From Phycisphaerae bacterium (GTDB taxonomy: Bacteria > Planctomycetota > Phycisphaerae > Sedimentisphaerales > Anaerohalosphaeraceae): a stretch of 8,274 nt of DNA. The DNA lies in the NCBI GenBank assembly GCA_021736615.1, contig JAIPFN010000264.1, positions 1 through 8,274 on the forward strand, given 5' to 3'. This document shows positions 1 through 5,229 of the stretch, piece after piece. The notes beneath the pieces were generated by a model. It ran no database searches, had not been told where the DNA came from, and saw only the letters and a list, made by a program, of their open reading frames with translations. Positions within the stretch are counted from its first letter, which is position 1. Each line of letters starts with the position of its first letter. The translations under genes were made by a program, and so were the position numbers.

Positions 1-738
1 ACCAAAAACAAGCGGCGAAACCTGCAAACTCCTGCCCTGATCGACGGTCAGATCACCCTGCCCGAAATGAACACCTCCGGCGTTGCTAAGTGCAGCTATA
101 TCCACACGGTCGTTAACAATGCTCAACACACCTGCGTCCGAACATAAAGCAGTAACGGCTTTAGAAATCGCAAGCCCGTCACAATCGTCAAGACCTTTGG
201 CCCGTACCTGAATACAATCAGCACCACCGCTGATGCATTTTGAAGCAAGCTCTGAAATCTTTGTAATGCTGTCACCCGGCCTGACTGTTATTAGCACATA
301 GAGGCGTACATTCTTATACTTCCGTCGGGCGTTTGCGGCCAGGGATGCGTCTTTTTCCAGCGTATAAGCCTCAAATCGCAAATTCTCAATAGCAACAGCA
401 ACAACAGGATCAATTGTCTGTGTAACCTCTGCAAGAACACGGAGGGCCTCGGTAAGACGTTTACACGCGGCAACAAAACAATCCTTTATATCTCCCCGTT
501 TGTGCTGAGCATCAATGACAAGCCCCCTGCCGACATCTGTCCTGGAATCCCTGTTTGCCAAAAGCACATCAGCATCCAGTTTGCCGATAGCGGCGCACAA
601 CTGGTGGCGAATCGCCTTTGCCCGCGAGCTAAGAAGTTTGGAGTTAAGCGAAAACCTGCAAAACTCCTCGATCATACGAACAGCTTCGCGGCCGCGATTA
701 AAATTCACATCAATAATTCGATATATGCTTCGGTCCAT
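1..738 (-). CDS. thiE: Thiamine-phosphate synthase with N-terminal ThiD2 domain (ThiD2-ThiE fusion), 3' end outside window
   Basis: The 246 visible codons run in frame from ATG at 738 to the left edge, so the C-terminus is missing. Residues about 5-125 match the ThiD2-type domain often fused ahead of ThiE (RIIDVNFNRGREAVRMIEEF, then a conserved RDSRTDVGRGL at 63-73). That domain is regarded as an alternative to the ThiD pyrimidine kinase. Residues about 144 onward are the TIM-barrel ThiE domain, which couples HMP pyrophosphate to thiazole phosphate to make thiamine phosphate. Visible ThiE signatures are IQVRAKG (Q177, R179, K181), NDRVDIA (N209, D210, R211) and GVHFGQGDL (H224, Q227, D229). 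About half of the ThiE domain is present. No Shine-Dalgarno precedes the ATG; GTG at 744 and TTG at 747 are in-frame alternatives. Upstream lie a minus-strand terminator (804-840) and a structured RNA that may form its leader. Family assignment is confident; the precise start is less so. Confidence 0.9.
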   Translation of the reverse strand, partial: MDRSIYRIIDVNFNRGREAVRMIEEFCRFSLNSKLLSSRAKAIRHQLCAAIGKLDADVLLANRDSRTDVGRGLVIDAQHKRGDIKDCFVAACKRLTEALRVLAEVTQTIDPVVAVAIENLRFEAYTLEKDASLAANARRKYKNVRLYVLITVRPGDSITKISELASKCISGGADCIQVRAKGLDDCDGLAISKAVTALCSDAGVLSIVNDRVDIAALSNAGGVHFGQGDLTVDQGRSLQVSPLVFG

Positions 739-746
739 AGACACCA

Positions 747-775
747 AGTATAAATGATTATCAAGGAAAGTCTAA
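747..775 (-). promoter_or_regulatory. Possible promoter of the thiamine synthase gene (short leader or leaderless)
   Basis: On the minus strand, TATACT (752-747) matches the -10 consensus at five of six positions and lies 8 bases ahead of the ATG at 738. At a 17-base spacing the -35 element would be TTAGAC (775-770), a poor match. If real, transcription would start within a base or two of the ATG, giving a leaderless mRNA. That would agree with the missing Shine-Dalgarno sequence. The weak -35 keeps confidence low. Confidence 0.3.
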
Positions 776-803
776 TGATAAAATCCGCCTATCGCGATCA
801 GCG

Positions 804-841
804 CAAAAAAAGGGAGCCCGACTCATTTAAGCCTGGCTCCT
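804..841 (-). terminator. Rho-independent terminator of the minus-strand RNA upstream of thiE
   Basis: Read on the minus strand, GGAGCC (840-835) pairs with GGCUCC (818-813). An inner GGCU/AGUC helix (833-830 with 823-820) extends the hairpin past an A.G mismatch. The hairpin is followed by C and seven U (811-805). No annotated minus-strand protein gene lies directly upstream. It therefore ends either a small RNA or an attenuated leader transcript starting near 1015. The thiE start codon is 66 bases downstream. Confidence 0.8.
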
Positions 842-1015
842 TCAACACCCTTGCAACGCTGGATCAACAGCTTTGACTCCGAACAAGACACTTTCACCTT
901 CCTCAAGCTTAAATGTGCCTTGATTTAGTCGTATTCCATACATAAGAGCAAGTAGCGTGCCACAAAACCTGCGAATACGCCTGATCCCCCAAGAAATCGC
1001 TAAGCTATTTATTAA
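804..1015 (-). ncRNA. Candidate structured non-coding RNA or thiE leader/attenuator (about 210 nt), family not recognised
   Basis: The unit is bounded by a good promoter (1022-1049) and a U-tailed terminator. Complementary segments seen by eye on the minus strand are: GGAUCAG (about 988-982) with UUGAUCC further on, preceded by CUUG and followed later by CAAG as a closing helix; CGUAUUC (about 980-974) with GAAUACG (about 936-930), 7 perfect base pairs; GCAGGU with ACUUGC nested directly inside it; CAAGGCAC with GUGUCUUG, 8 base pairs including one G.U. The loop of that last hairpin (915-904) is complementary over 12 base pairs to the terminator arm and loop (835-824). Length and single-promoter layout recall 6S-like RNAs, but I see no sequence match to 6S, tmRNA, SRP RNA, RNase P or TPP riboswitch consensus. 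The alternative is a small protein gene: ATG at 943 opens a 33-codon frame ending at 842, with no ribosome binding site. Confidence 0.5.
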
Positions 1016-1021
1016 CAAAGT

Positions 1022-1049
1022 CTTATAATGCTATCCATGCAGCCGTCAA
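1022..1049 (-). promoter_or_regulatory. Promoter of the minus-strand structured RNA
   Basis: On the minus strand, TTGACG (1049-1044, five of six to the -35 consensus) is followed after 16 bases by TATAAG (1027-1022, five of six to the -10 consensus). Transcription would begin near 1015. No protein-coding start with a ribosome binding site follows closely, which favours an RNA product or a long leader. Confidence 0.6.
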
Positions 1050-1077
1050 CCCAAAAAATATCTACTCATAAATTGCC

Positions 1078-1097
1078 ATGTTGTTTTTTTGCAACAT
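1078..1097. promoter_or_regulatory. Perfect inverted repeat ATGTTG-N8-CAACAT, possible operator
   Basis: Six-base arms are separated by eight bases, seven of them T. The dyad lies about 30 bases upstream of the -35 element of the minus-strand RNA and about 150 bases upstream of the nitroreductase promoter. It could be a protein-binding dyad or an A/T-rich hairpin. I do not recognise the regulator. Confidence 0.25.
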
Positions 1098-1223
1098 AAG
1101 AATCCTCTGTTTAATACAATTCTACCGTAAACTTGAACAATCACCTTGATTATCGGGCAATAGCCTGCTTGCAGCCGATCCGCCGCCTATGTGTTGAGAA
1201 AAATCAACAATAAACGGAAATGT

Positions 1224-1274
1224 ATAGCAAATTCAACGCTATGACTTGATAATCAACGCCGATGTATATATCAT
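1224..1274 (+). promoter_or_regulatory. Nitroreductase promoter with overlapping dyads
   Basis: TTGATA (1246-1251) and TATCAT (1269-1274) each match the sigma-70 consensus at five of six positions and are 17 bases apart, placing the transcript start near 1281. The -35 element is the left part of a perfect palindrome, TTGATAATCAA (1246-1256). Just upstream is ATAGC-N9-GCTAT (1224-1242). A repressor site overlapping the -35 is plausible. The half-site spacing does not fit the classic FNR dyad (TTGAT-N4-ATCAA). Confidence 0.5.
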
Positions 1275-1324
1275 TAGCAATAATAATATTTATTCGAATA
1301 CTAACAATTAATAAGGGAGTAACC

Positions 1325-1867
1325 TTGGATTTTCTTGAACTTGCGGCAAAACGGCAAAGCGTACGCGGATACATGGACAAACCTGTCGAGCATGAAAAGA
1401 TCGAAAGATGTCTTCAAGCGGCCCGGCTGGCGCCATCGGCATGCAACAGTCAACCGTGGAAATTCATTGTAATCGATAACGAAGAGCTGAAAAACAAAGT
1501 CGCCTCGGCGACCTGCAGCAATCTGGTCTCAATTAATAGTTTTTCCGCCCAGGCCCCCGTACTGGTTCTGGTAATATCTGAAAAGCAAAAACTGAGTGCG
1601 AAACTTGGAAGCATTATAAAAAACCGGCAACTGAAAATGATCGACATAGGAATCGCCGCAGAACACTTCTGCCTCCAGGCCACCGAAGAGGGGATCGGAA
1701 CATGCATGATGGGATGGTTCGCCGAAAGCAAAGTCAACAAACTTCTGCAAATTCCAAAAAACAAAAGAGTAGAGTTGGTAATCAGTGTCGGCTATCCAGA
1801 CTCAGAACAAATCCGCCCAAAAAGCAGAAAACCAATCGACAAAATCCGAACCTTCAACAAATACTAA
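1325..1867 (+). CDS. Small nitroreductase family protein (FMN-dependent oxidoreductase)
   Basis: The product is 180 residues, normal for a compact nitroreductase-fold flavoprotein that moves electrons from NAD(P)H through FMN to nitro compounds, quinones or similar acceptors. Visible family signatures are the N-terminal KRQSVRGY (9-16; R10, S12 and R14 positions contact FMN phosphate in the family), APSACNSQPWKF (36-47), GIGTCMMGWF (123-132) and a closing VISVGYPDSE (152-161). It has no signal peptide, so it is probably cytoplasmic. I chose TTG at 1325 because AAGGGAG (1313-1319) stands five bases before it and homology begins at DFLELAAKR. An in-frame ATG at 1262 would add 21 unrelated hydrophobic residues and lies upstream of the predicted transcript start. 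The gene stands alone and ends at a bidirectional terminator. The physiological substrate cannot be told from sequence. Confidence 0.9.
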   Translation: MDFLELAAKRQSVRGYMDKPVEHEKIERCLQAARLAPSACNSQPWKFIVIDNEELKNKVASATCSNLVSINSFSAQAPVLVLVISEKQKLSAKLGSIIKNRQLKMIDIGIAAEHFCLQATEEGIGTCMMGWFAESKVNKLLQIPKNKRVELVISVGYPDSEQIRPKSRKPIDKIRTFNKY

Positions 1868-1940
1868 AAAAACAGCAGACAACCCGAAAACCGTCTGTCA
1901 ACGTATTATTTGCATTCTAAAATAGACACAATAGCAATTT

Positions 1941-1976
1941 AAAAAGCCTACAGTTTTCGGTCTGGAGGCTATTTTT
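1941..1976. terminator. Bidirectional terminator between convergent nitroreductase and response regulator genes
   Basis: AGCCT-A-CAG (1945-1953) pairs with CTG-G-AGGCT (1962-1970) around an 8-base loop, with one internal A.G mismatch. A run of five A lies on the left (1941-1945) and five T on the right (1972-1976). Each strand therefore has a hairpin followed by a T-tract, as expected between convergent genes. Confidence 0.8.
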
Positions 1977-2038
1977 AGTTAATCAAATTTTATTGTCTGT
2001 AAAACACTACGGAACTAAACTAAGCGCTATTGAAAACT

Positions 2039-2698
2039 CTAATCAAGATTAGTAAGCCCTTCAGAAAAGGCAAACTTCACCAACTCGGGAACACTGTCTA
2101 TACCAAGCTTTTTCAAAATATTACGACGGTTCGCATCAACTGTCTTAGTACTGCGGCTAACGAGTTCTGCGATATCTTTGATAGACTTGCCTTCGGAAAT
2201 GTGTTTGACTATCTCACGCTCACGAGTATTCAATACCGAAAGACTCGCCGCCTTATCCGTCTGAAGTCTACCTGCCCAGTCGATTGCGATAATCTCTTTT
2301 ACACGGCTGCAGAAATGACGCTTATTCTCATGGATCGCGATAATCGCATCGACCAATTCGGTATAAACTGACTCCTTAAGCATTACACCCTGTGCACCGG
2401 CACTTATAGCCTGGTCGATTATATGCTTAAGAAGATCCGCCGATATTACAAGAACCTTGGTTTGGGGGAAATCTTCGCAAATCTGACGTGTAAGAACAAT
2501 CCCGTTTTCGTCTGGAAGTTTAACATCCAGTACCACCACGTCAGGTAAAAGCTCGGTAACAAGCTTCATGCCCGCAGCACCTGTAGGCGCTTCACCTACA
2601 ACTTCAACTTCCCTTGAACGCTTGATTAAAATTTTAATGCCGGAACGCAAAAGCTCATGATCGTCGACAACTAGAACTCTAATTTTCCCATCATGCAT
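2039..2698 (-). CDS. NarL/FixJ-family response regulator (receiver + LuxR-type HTH), first paralogue
   Basis: The product is 219 residues, typical for the family. An N-terminal receiver domain (about 5-122) has the acidic pair D12-D13, phosphoacceptor D58 in VVVLDVKLP, S86 in the switch position and K108 in GVMLKES, so it looks phosphorylatable. A LuxR/GerE helix-turn-helix follows at about 154-216 (LNTREREIVKHISEGKSIKDIAEL, then KTVDANRRNILKKLG). The ATG at 2698 is preceded by GGGA at a workable distance, and a promoter is seen at 2755-2782, so it can be expressed separately from the second regulator upstream. It has no kinase gene of its own in the window. Closest relative in view is the regulator at 2864-3520; both end in a similar ELxKFAxxEGLTxL tail. 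It presumably activates or represses transcription on phosphorylation. Target genes are unknown. Confidence 0.93.
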   Translation of the reverse strand: MHDGKIRVLVVDDHELLRSGIKILIKRSREVEVVGEAPTGAAGMKLVTELLPDVVVLDVKLPDENGIVLTRQICEDFPQTKVLVISADLLKHIIDQAISAGAQGVMLKESVYTELVDAIIAIHENKRHFCSRVKEIIAIDWAGRLQTDKAASLSVLNTREREIVKHISEGKSIKDIAELVSRSTKTVDANRRNILKKLGIDSVPELVKFAFSEGLTNLD

Positions 2699-2754
2699 AC
2701 AGGTTTTCCCAACTTTAGATCATAGCAAATCGATATCCATAACTCATCATTGAC

Positions 2755-2782
2755 ATAATAATGCAATTTATGCCTGTGGCAA
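2755..2782 (-). promoter_or_regulatory. Promoter of the first response regulator
   Basis: On the minus strand, TTGCCA (2782-2777, five of six) and TATTAT (2760-2755, five of six) are 16 bases apart. The start would be near 2748, giving a leader of about 50 bases before the ATG at 2698. This implies the regulator is not only transcribed by readthrough from the operon upstream. Confidence 0.6.
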
Positions 2783-2863
2783 GAACATTTATTGCAACTT
2801 TTCTCAATATTTGAAAAAAATCTGAAAATATCCCAAAATACCAGCTCACCGATTCAGTCAAAT

Positions 2864-3520
2864 CTAGAATTCAAGGCTTGTTAGACCTTCGCGAATGGCA
2901 AACTTGGTAAGTTCAGCCATGCTGGATATCCCAAGTTTATTCATAGTCTCACGACGTCTGGCATCTGTCGTCTTAACACTGACATGTAAAAGCTTGGCAG
3001 CCTCTTTCGCTGAGATTCCCTCGGCAAGGAGCTGAAGCAATTCACGCTCTTTCGCCGTTAGAATATCAAGCGGAGAACCGCTGACAAACGTTTTGCTGTT
3101 CTGCTTATAATCCTCGATCACAAGGCTAGCCGCTTTCGGACAAAGATAATTATCACCGGCTGCTACCGCGAAAATCGCACGAACCAGTTCTTCGCTTGCG
3201 CTGTCCTTGAGGATGTACCCGGAAACGCCAATCTTAAGCATTTCGGTTATAAAACGCTTGTTGGAATACGCAGAAAGAGCCAGAACCTTAACTTCGCTGT
3301 TCTCTACCAGTATCTGCCTTGCAGCCTCAATACCGTTAAGACCGGGCATACTGACATCCATCAAAACAATATCGGGCTTTAACTGGCCGACTATAGTTAC
3401 CGCTTTGCGGCCGTCTTCCGCCTCACCGACAAGTTCCAGTTCCGCCTGCTGATCGATCAATAAACGAAGACCTTCGCGAAGCACACCGTGATCATCCACT
3501 ACTACTACTTTAATTGCCAT
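2864..3520 (-). CDS. NarL/FixJ-family response regulator, second paralogue, next to the kinase fragment
   Basis: The product is 218 residues from ATG at 3520. The receiver domain (2-120) carries D9-D10, phosphoacceptor D55 in IVLMDVSMPG, S83 and K105 in GYILKDS, a complete active site. The LuxR-type helix-turn-helix lies at about 152-214 (LTAKERELLQLLAEGISAKEAAKLL, then KTTDARRRETMNKLG). I preferred ATG 3520 over an in-frame GTG at 3547: receiver homology starts at MAIKVVVVDDH, and GTG 3547 would overlap the preceding gene. The ATG lies 13 bases after the stop of the kinase ATPase ORF, so the two are probably cotranscribed, and this is the natural cognate regulator of that kinase. AGGA about 11 bases upstream is a somewhat distant ribosome binding site. 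I saw no clear terminator between this gene and the next regulator. Confidence 0.93.
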   Translation of the reverse strand: MAIKVVVVDDHGVLREGLRLLIDQQAELELVGEAEDGRKAVTIVGQLKPDIVLMDVSMPGLNGIEAARQILVENSEVKVLALSAYSNKRFITEMLKIGVSGYILKDSASEELVRAIFAVAAGDNYLCPKAASLVIEDYKQNSKTFVSGSPLDILTAKERELLQLLAEGISAKEAAKLLHVSVKTTDARRRETMNKLGISSMAELTKFAIREGLTSLEF

Positions 3521-3533
3521 AGATTCCACTTTC

Positions 3534-3854
3534 CTAGTCAACCTCACCTTTTTTCAAAGGCGCCTTTAAAATTACCTTACTTCCGGCCCCAGGATTTGAA
3601 ACTATCTCAAGACTTCCCTTGAAATAACTAAGCCTCTCCCTAATACTAAAAAGCCCGAAACCGGAATCCTTACTTATCAATGAAAGACGTTCTCCGGCAT
3701 CAAAACCTATGCCATCGTCTTCCACTATAATTACAATTATATCATCTTCTCTGGAAACATCAACCCTAACATTTTTAGCTTTTGCGTGCTTTTTAATGTT
3801 TACCAATAATTCCCGGACCGATTCAAACAAAAATGATCGCAAATCACGACCCAA
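3534..3854 (-). pseudogene. Sensor histidine kinase remnant: HATPase_c domain only, N-terminal half missing
   Basis: The frame encodes about 106 residues matching only the ATP-binding end of a NarX/DegS-type (HPK7) sensor kinase. The N-box is ELLVNIKKHAKAKN (N19, H23), the G1 box EDDGIGFD (45-52) and the G2 box GFGLFSIRERL (65-75). The ATP-binding motifs look intact. There is no sensor region, membrane segment or HisKA_3 dimerisation/phospho-His segment. A TAA stands in frame directly before the first possible codon (TTG 3854), with another stop a few codons further up. No ATG or Shine-Dalgarno serves the frame. A tiny ATG frame starting at 3891 ends at 3844 and overlaps the beginning, so translation by reinitiation is conceivable. 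It sits between a ygbA-like gene and the response regulator. I read it as a 5'-deleted kinase gene. The alternative is a working stand-alone ATPase domain acting with another kinase. Confidence 0.65.
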
Positions 3855-3894
3855 TTAGTGTAATACTGTCAATTTTCAATAGCCGGCTCATGAC

Positions 3895-4209
3895 TTATAA
3901 ACTGCGTAGCAAGTGACCAATCGCCAAAAATGGGTGCCTCAGGGCCATTTTTGGCCCGGAATAACGCATCACCTTACGGATTTTCTCACGCTTTTCAGGT
4001 TTATAGCAATGGACGGTGCATTTCGAGCAAACCGGCTTTTCTGTACCGAATTTGCACCTGTCAAGCCGTGCAAACGCATAATCCAGCAATTGACGGCAAT
4101 CGTCACAAAGATCCTTGCCGCCCGGCTGGTGGTGTCCGGAACAATAAATGCGAACCATCGCCTGTAAAGTTTTCTTCTCACCGGCAAGATCGTCTATTTT
4201 ATTACCCAT
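3895..4209 (-). CDS. ygbA: YgbA-like protein (nitrous oxide-stimulated promoter family, YgbA_NO)
   Basis: The product is 104 residues, close to the family's usual length, and matches it along its whole span: EKKTLQAMVRIYCSGHH (11-27), LCDDCRQLLDYAFARLDRCKFG (34-55), KPVCSKCTVHCYKPEKREKIR (58-78), VMRYSGPKMALRHP (80-93). Seven cysteines (23, 35, 38, 52, 61, 64, 68), including two CxxC pairs, suggest a bound metal or iron-sulfur cluster; this is inference. In E. coli the gene belongs to the nitrogen-oxide-responsive set controlled by NsrR, and its biochemical role is not settled. The ATG at 4209 lacks a good Shine-Dalgarno. It lies 46 bases downstream of the DUF1080 lipoprotein and 40 bases upstream of the kinase fragment on the same strand. 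This places a nitrosative-stress-linked protein beside a NarL-type signalling pair. I see no NsrR-like palindrome in front of it. Confidence 0.85.
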   Translation of the reverse strand: MGNKIDDLAGEKKTLQAMVRIYCSGHHQPGGKDLCDDCRQLLDYAFARLDRCKFGTEKPVCSKCTVHCYKPEKREKIRKVMRYSGPKMALRHPFLAIGHLLRSL

Positions 4210-4238
4210 AGCTTATCGTTTTTGAGCGAAGCGAAATC

Positions 4239-4253
4239 CCGACTTCACGTCGG
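4239..4253 (-). other. Stem-loop between the DUF1080 lipoprotein and ygbA genes
   Basis: On the minus strand, CCGAC-GTGAA-GTCGG forms a five-base-pair hairpin two bases after the lipoprotein stop codon. It is followed by GATTTCGCTTCGC, which has only a short T-run. It could be a weak terminator or processing site, allowing partial readthrough into ygbA. The downstream TTTCGCTTCGC stretch looks like common intergenic filler and might belong to a dispersed repeat. Confidence 0.35.
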
Positions 4254-4255
4254 TG

Positions 4256-5152
4256 CTAATCAGCAAGCTCTCTTATCCATATAATTCTGTAATCAACCTC
4301 GTTACCGTGGTTTTGAATTTGCAGCGGCAGTTTGTCGGGGTGGGCTTTGTAGGGTGTTGCGCAATGCGGACCTTTCCAGCCGGTTCCGCCGTGTAGTATT
4401 GTATGGTCCTGGATCAGTACTCCGTTGTGTATAACGGTAAACGTTGCTTTTTTGACAACTTTGCCGGCCTTATCAAAGACGGGACGATGGAAGATAATAT
4501 CATAGCTCTGCCACTGACCCGGTTTTCGACACACGTTAACGAGCGGTTTATTGCGTCCGTACAATGCCCCGGCCTGGCCGTCCGCATAGGTCGGATTATC
4601 ATATATCGCGTTGCCCTTCTCATCGAGATCAGCAGATTTCTGGTAGCTGTCAAGAACCTGTACTTCGTATGTGCCCATCAGAAAGACTCCGCTGTTTCCT
4701 CTGCCCTGGCCTCCGCTTTCGACCTTTGCCGGGGTAGCGAACTCGACGTGAAGCTGACACGAGCCGAATTTTTGCTTTGTACGGACATCGCCGGCTTTTT
4801 TGACAGGATGCATTATGCCGTCTTTACAGAGCCATTTGGTCTTTCGATCACTGACATGTTCCCAGTTGCTGTTAAACGATTCTTCAGTTCCGTCGAAAAG
4901 AGCGATCGCGTCTGAAGGAGGCGTTCCGGGCGCATCGCCAAGAGGATAGGTTCCGGCCCTTATGACATGCGGGAGGGGTGCTTTGGCAGGGTCTGTTTCA
5001 TGAACCATGACCCCGTCGATAGTCATATAATAGACGGGTTTGCCGTCGACAGTCTCGCTCCATTCCTTGATTACGGGTTCGTCGGTTTTCATCGTGGCAC
5101 ATCCGGCAACGATAACGGCGATAACAATCAGTACAGCGATCAGATTCTTCAT
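4256..5152 (-). CDS. Lipoprotein with DUF1080 / 3-keto-disaccharide hydrolase domain
   Basis: The product is 298 residues from ATG at 5152. AAGGG stands seven bases upstream; a TTG one codon earlier is less likely. The N-terminus is a lipoprotein signal: Lys, a hydrophobic run, then lipobox VAGC with the lipidated cysteine at 18. A spacer of about 60 residues follows. The concanavalin-like DUF1080 domain then runs to the end: ALFDG (84-88), KFGSCQLHVEF (128-138), RGNSGVFL (151-158), YEVQVLDS (162-169), GQWQSYDIIFHRP (212-224), HNGVLIQD (242-249) and LQIQNHGNEVDYRIIWIREL (277-296). These are all the family hallmarks. The family is expanded in Planctomycetes and Bacteroidetes and is associated with carbohydrate breakdown, some members cleaving 3-keto-glycosides. 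Here it would act membrane-anchored outside the cytoplasm. Substrate is unknown and no other sugar genes are in view. It is led by the promoter at 5197-5225. Confidence 0.9.
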   Translation of the reverse strand: MKNLIAVLIVIAVIVAGCATMKTDEPVIKEWSETVDGKPVYYMTIDGVMVHETDPAKAPLPHVIRAGTYPLGDAPGTPPSDAIALFDGTEESFNSNWEHVSDRKTKWLCKDGIMHPVKKAGDVRTKQKFGSCQLHVEFATPAKVESGGQGRGNSGVFLMGTYEVQVLDSYQKSADLDEKGNAIYDNPTYADGQAGALYGRNKPLVNVCRKPGQWQSYDIIFHRPVFDKAGKVVKKATFTVIHNGVLIQDHTILHGGTGWKGPHCATPYKAHPDKLPLQIQNHGNEVDYRIIWIRELAD

Positions 5153-5196
5153 CAATTTTCCCTTAAAAAAATAGACTTAATTCATATTTGCATGAC

Positions 5197-5225
5197 ATTA
5201 TACCGAATTATTGACAAAATGAAAA
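5197..5225 (-). promoter_or_regulatory. Promoter of the DUF1080 lipoprotein gene
   Basis: On the minus strand, TTTTCA (5225-5220, four of six) and a perfect TATAAT (5202-5197) are 17 bases apart. The start would be near 5190, leaving a leader of about 38 bases that contains the AAGGG ribosome binding site. The whole collinear run down to the second response regulator could use it. Confidence 0.6.
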
Positions 5226-5229
5226 GCTA

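Noticed and set aside
804..1015. TPP (thiamine) riboswitch upstream of thiE
   Set aside because: Position would be right, and a CCAGCG followed by AGGG superficially resembles part of the motif, but the conserved CUGAGA element and the expected P1/P3 arrangement are not seen. A covariance-model search would decide.
804..1015. 6S, tmRNA, SRP or RNase P RNA
   Set aside because: Length and isolation suit 6S, but I could not find the long closing stem with a central bubble. The tmRNA, SRP and RNase P core motifs are absent.
1262..1324. N-terminal hydrophobic extension (signal or membrane anchor) on the nitroreductase from ATG 1262
   Set aside because: Predicted promoter and ribosome binding site place the start at TTG 1325; the extension has no counterpart in the family as I know it and overlaps the -10 region.
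1876..1897. CAGAC/GTCTG inverted repeat after the nitroreductase stop as a terminator
   Set aside because: Only five base pairs with a long loop and no T-run; the hairpin at 1941-1976 is far better.
3521..3547. GTG 3547 as start of the second response regulator
   Set aside because: It would overlap the kinase frame and add nine residues before the conserved receiver start; ATG 3520 fits better.
4403..4915. Plus-strand 170-codon frame over the DUF1080 gene
   Set aside because: Opposite-strand shadow; the minus-strand frame contains every DUF1080 motif, while this one matches nothing known.
5211..5216. Consensus TTGACA as a plus-strand -35 element
   Set aside because: No acceptable -10 element lies 15-19 bases downstream; that position is the GC hairpin.
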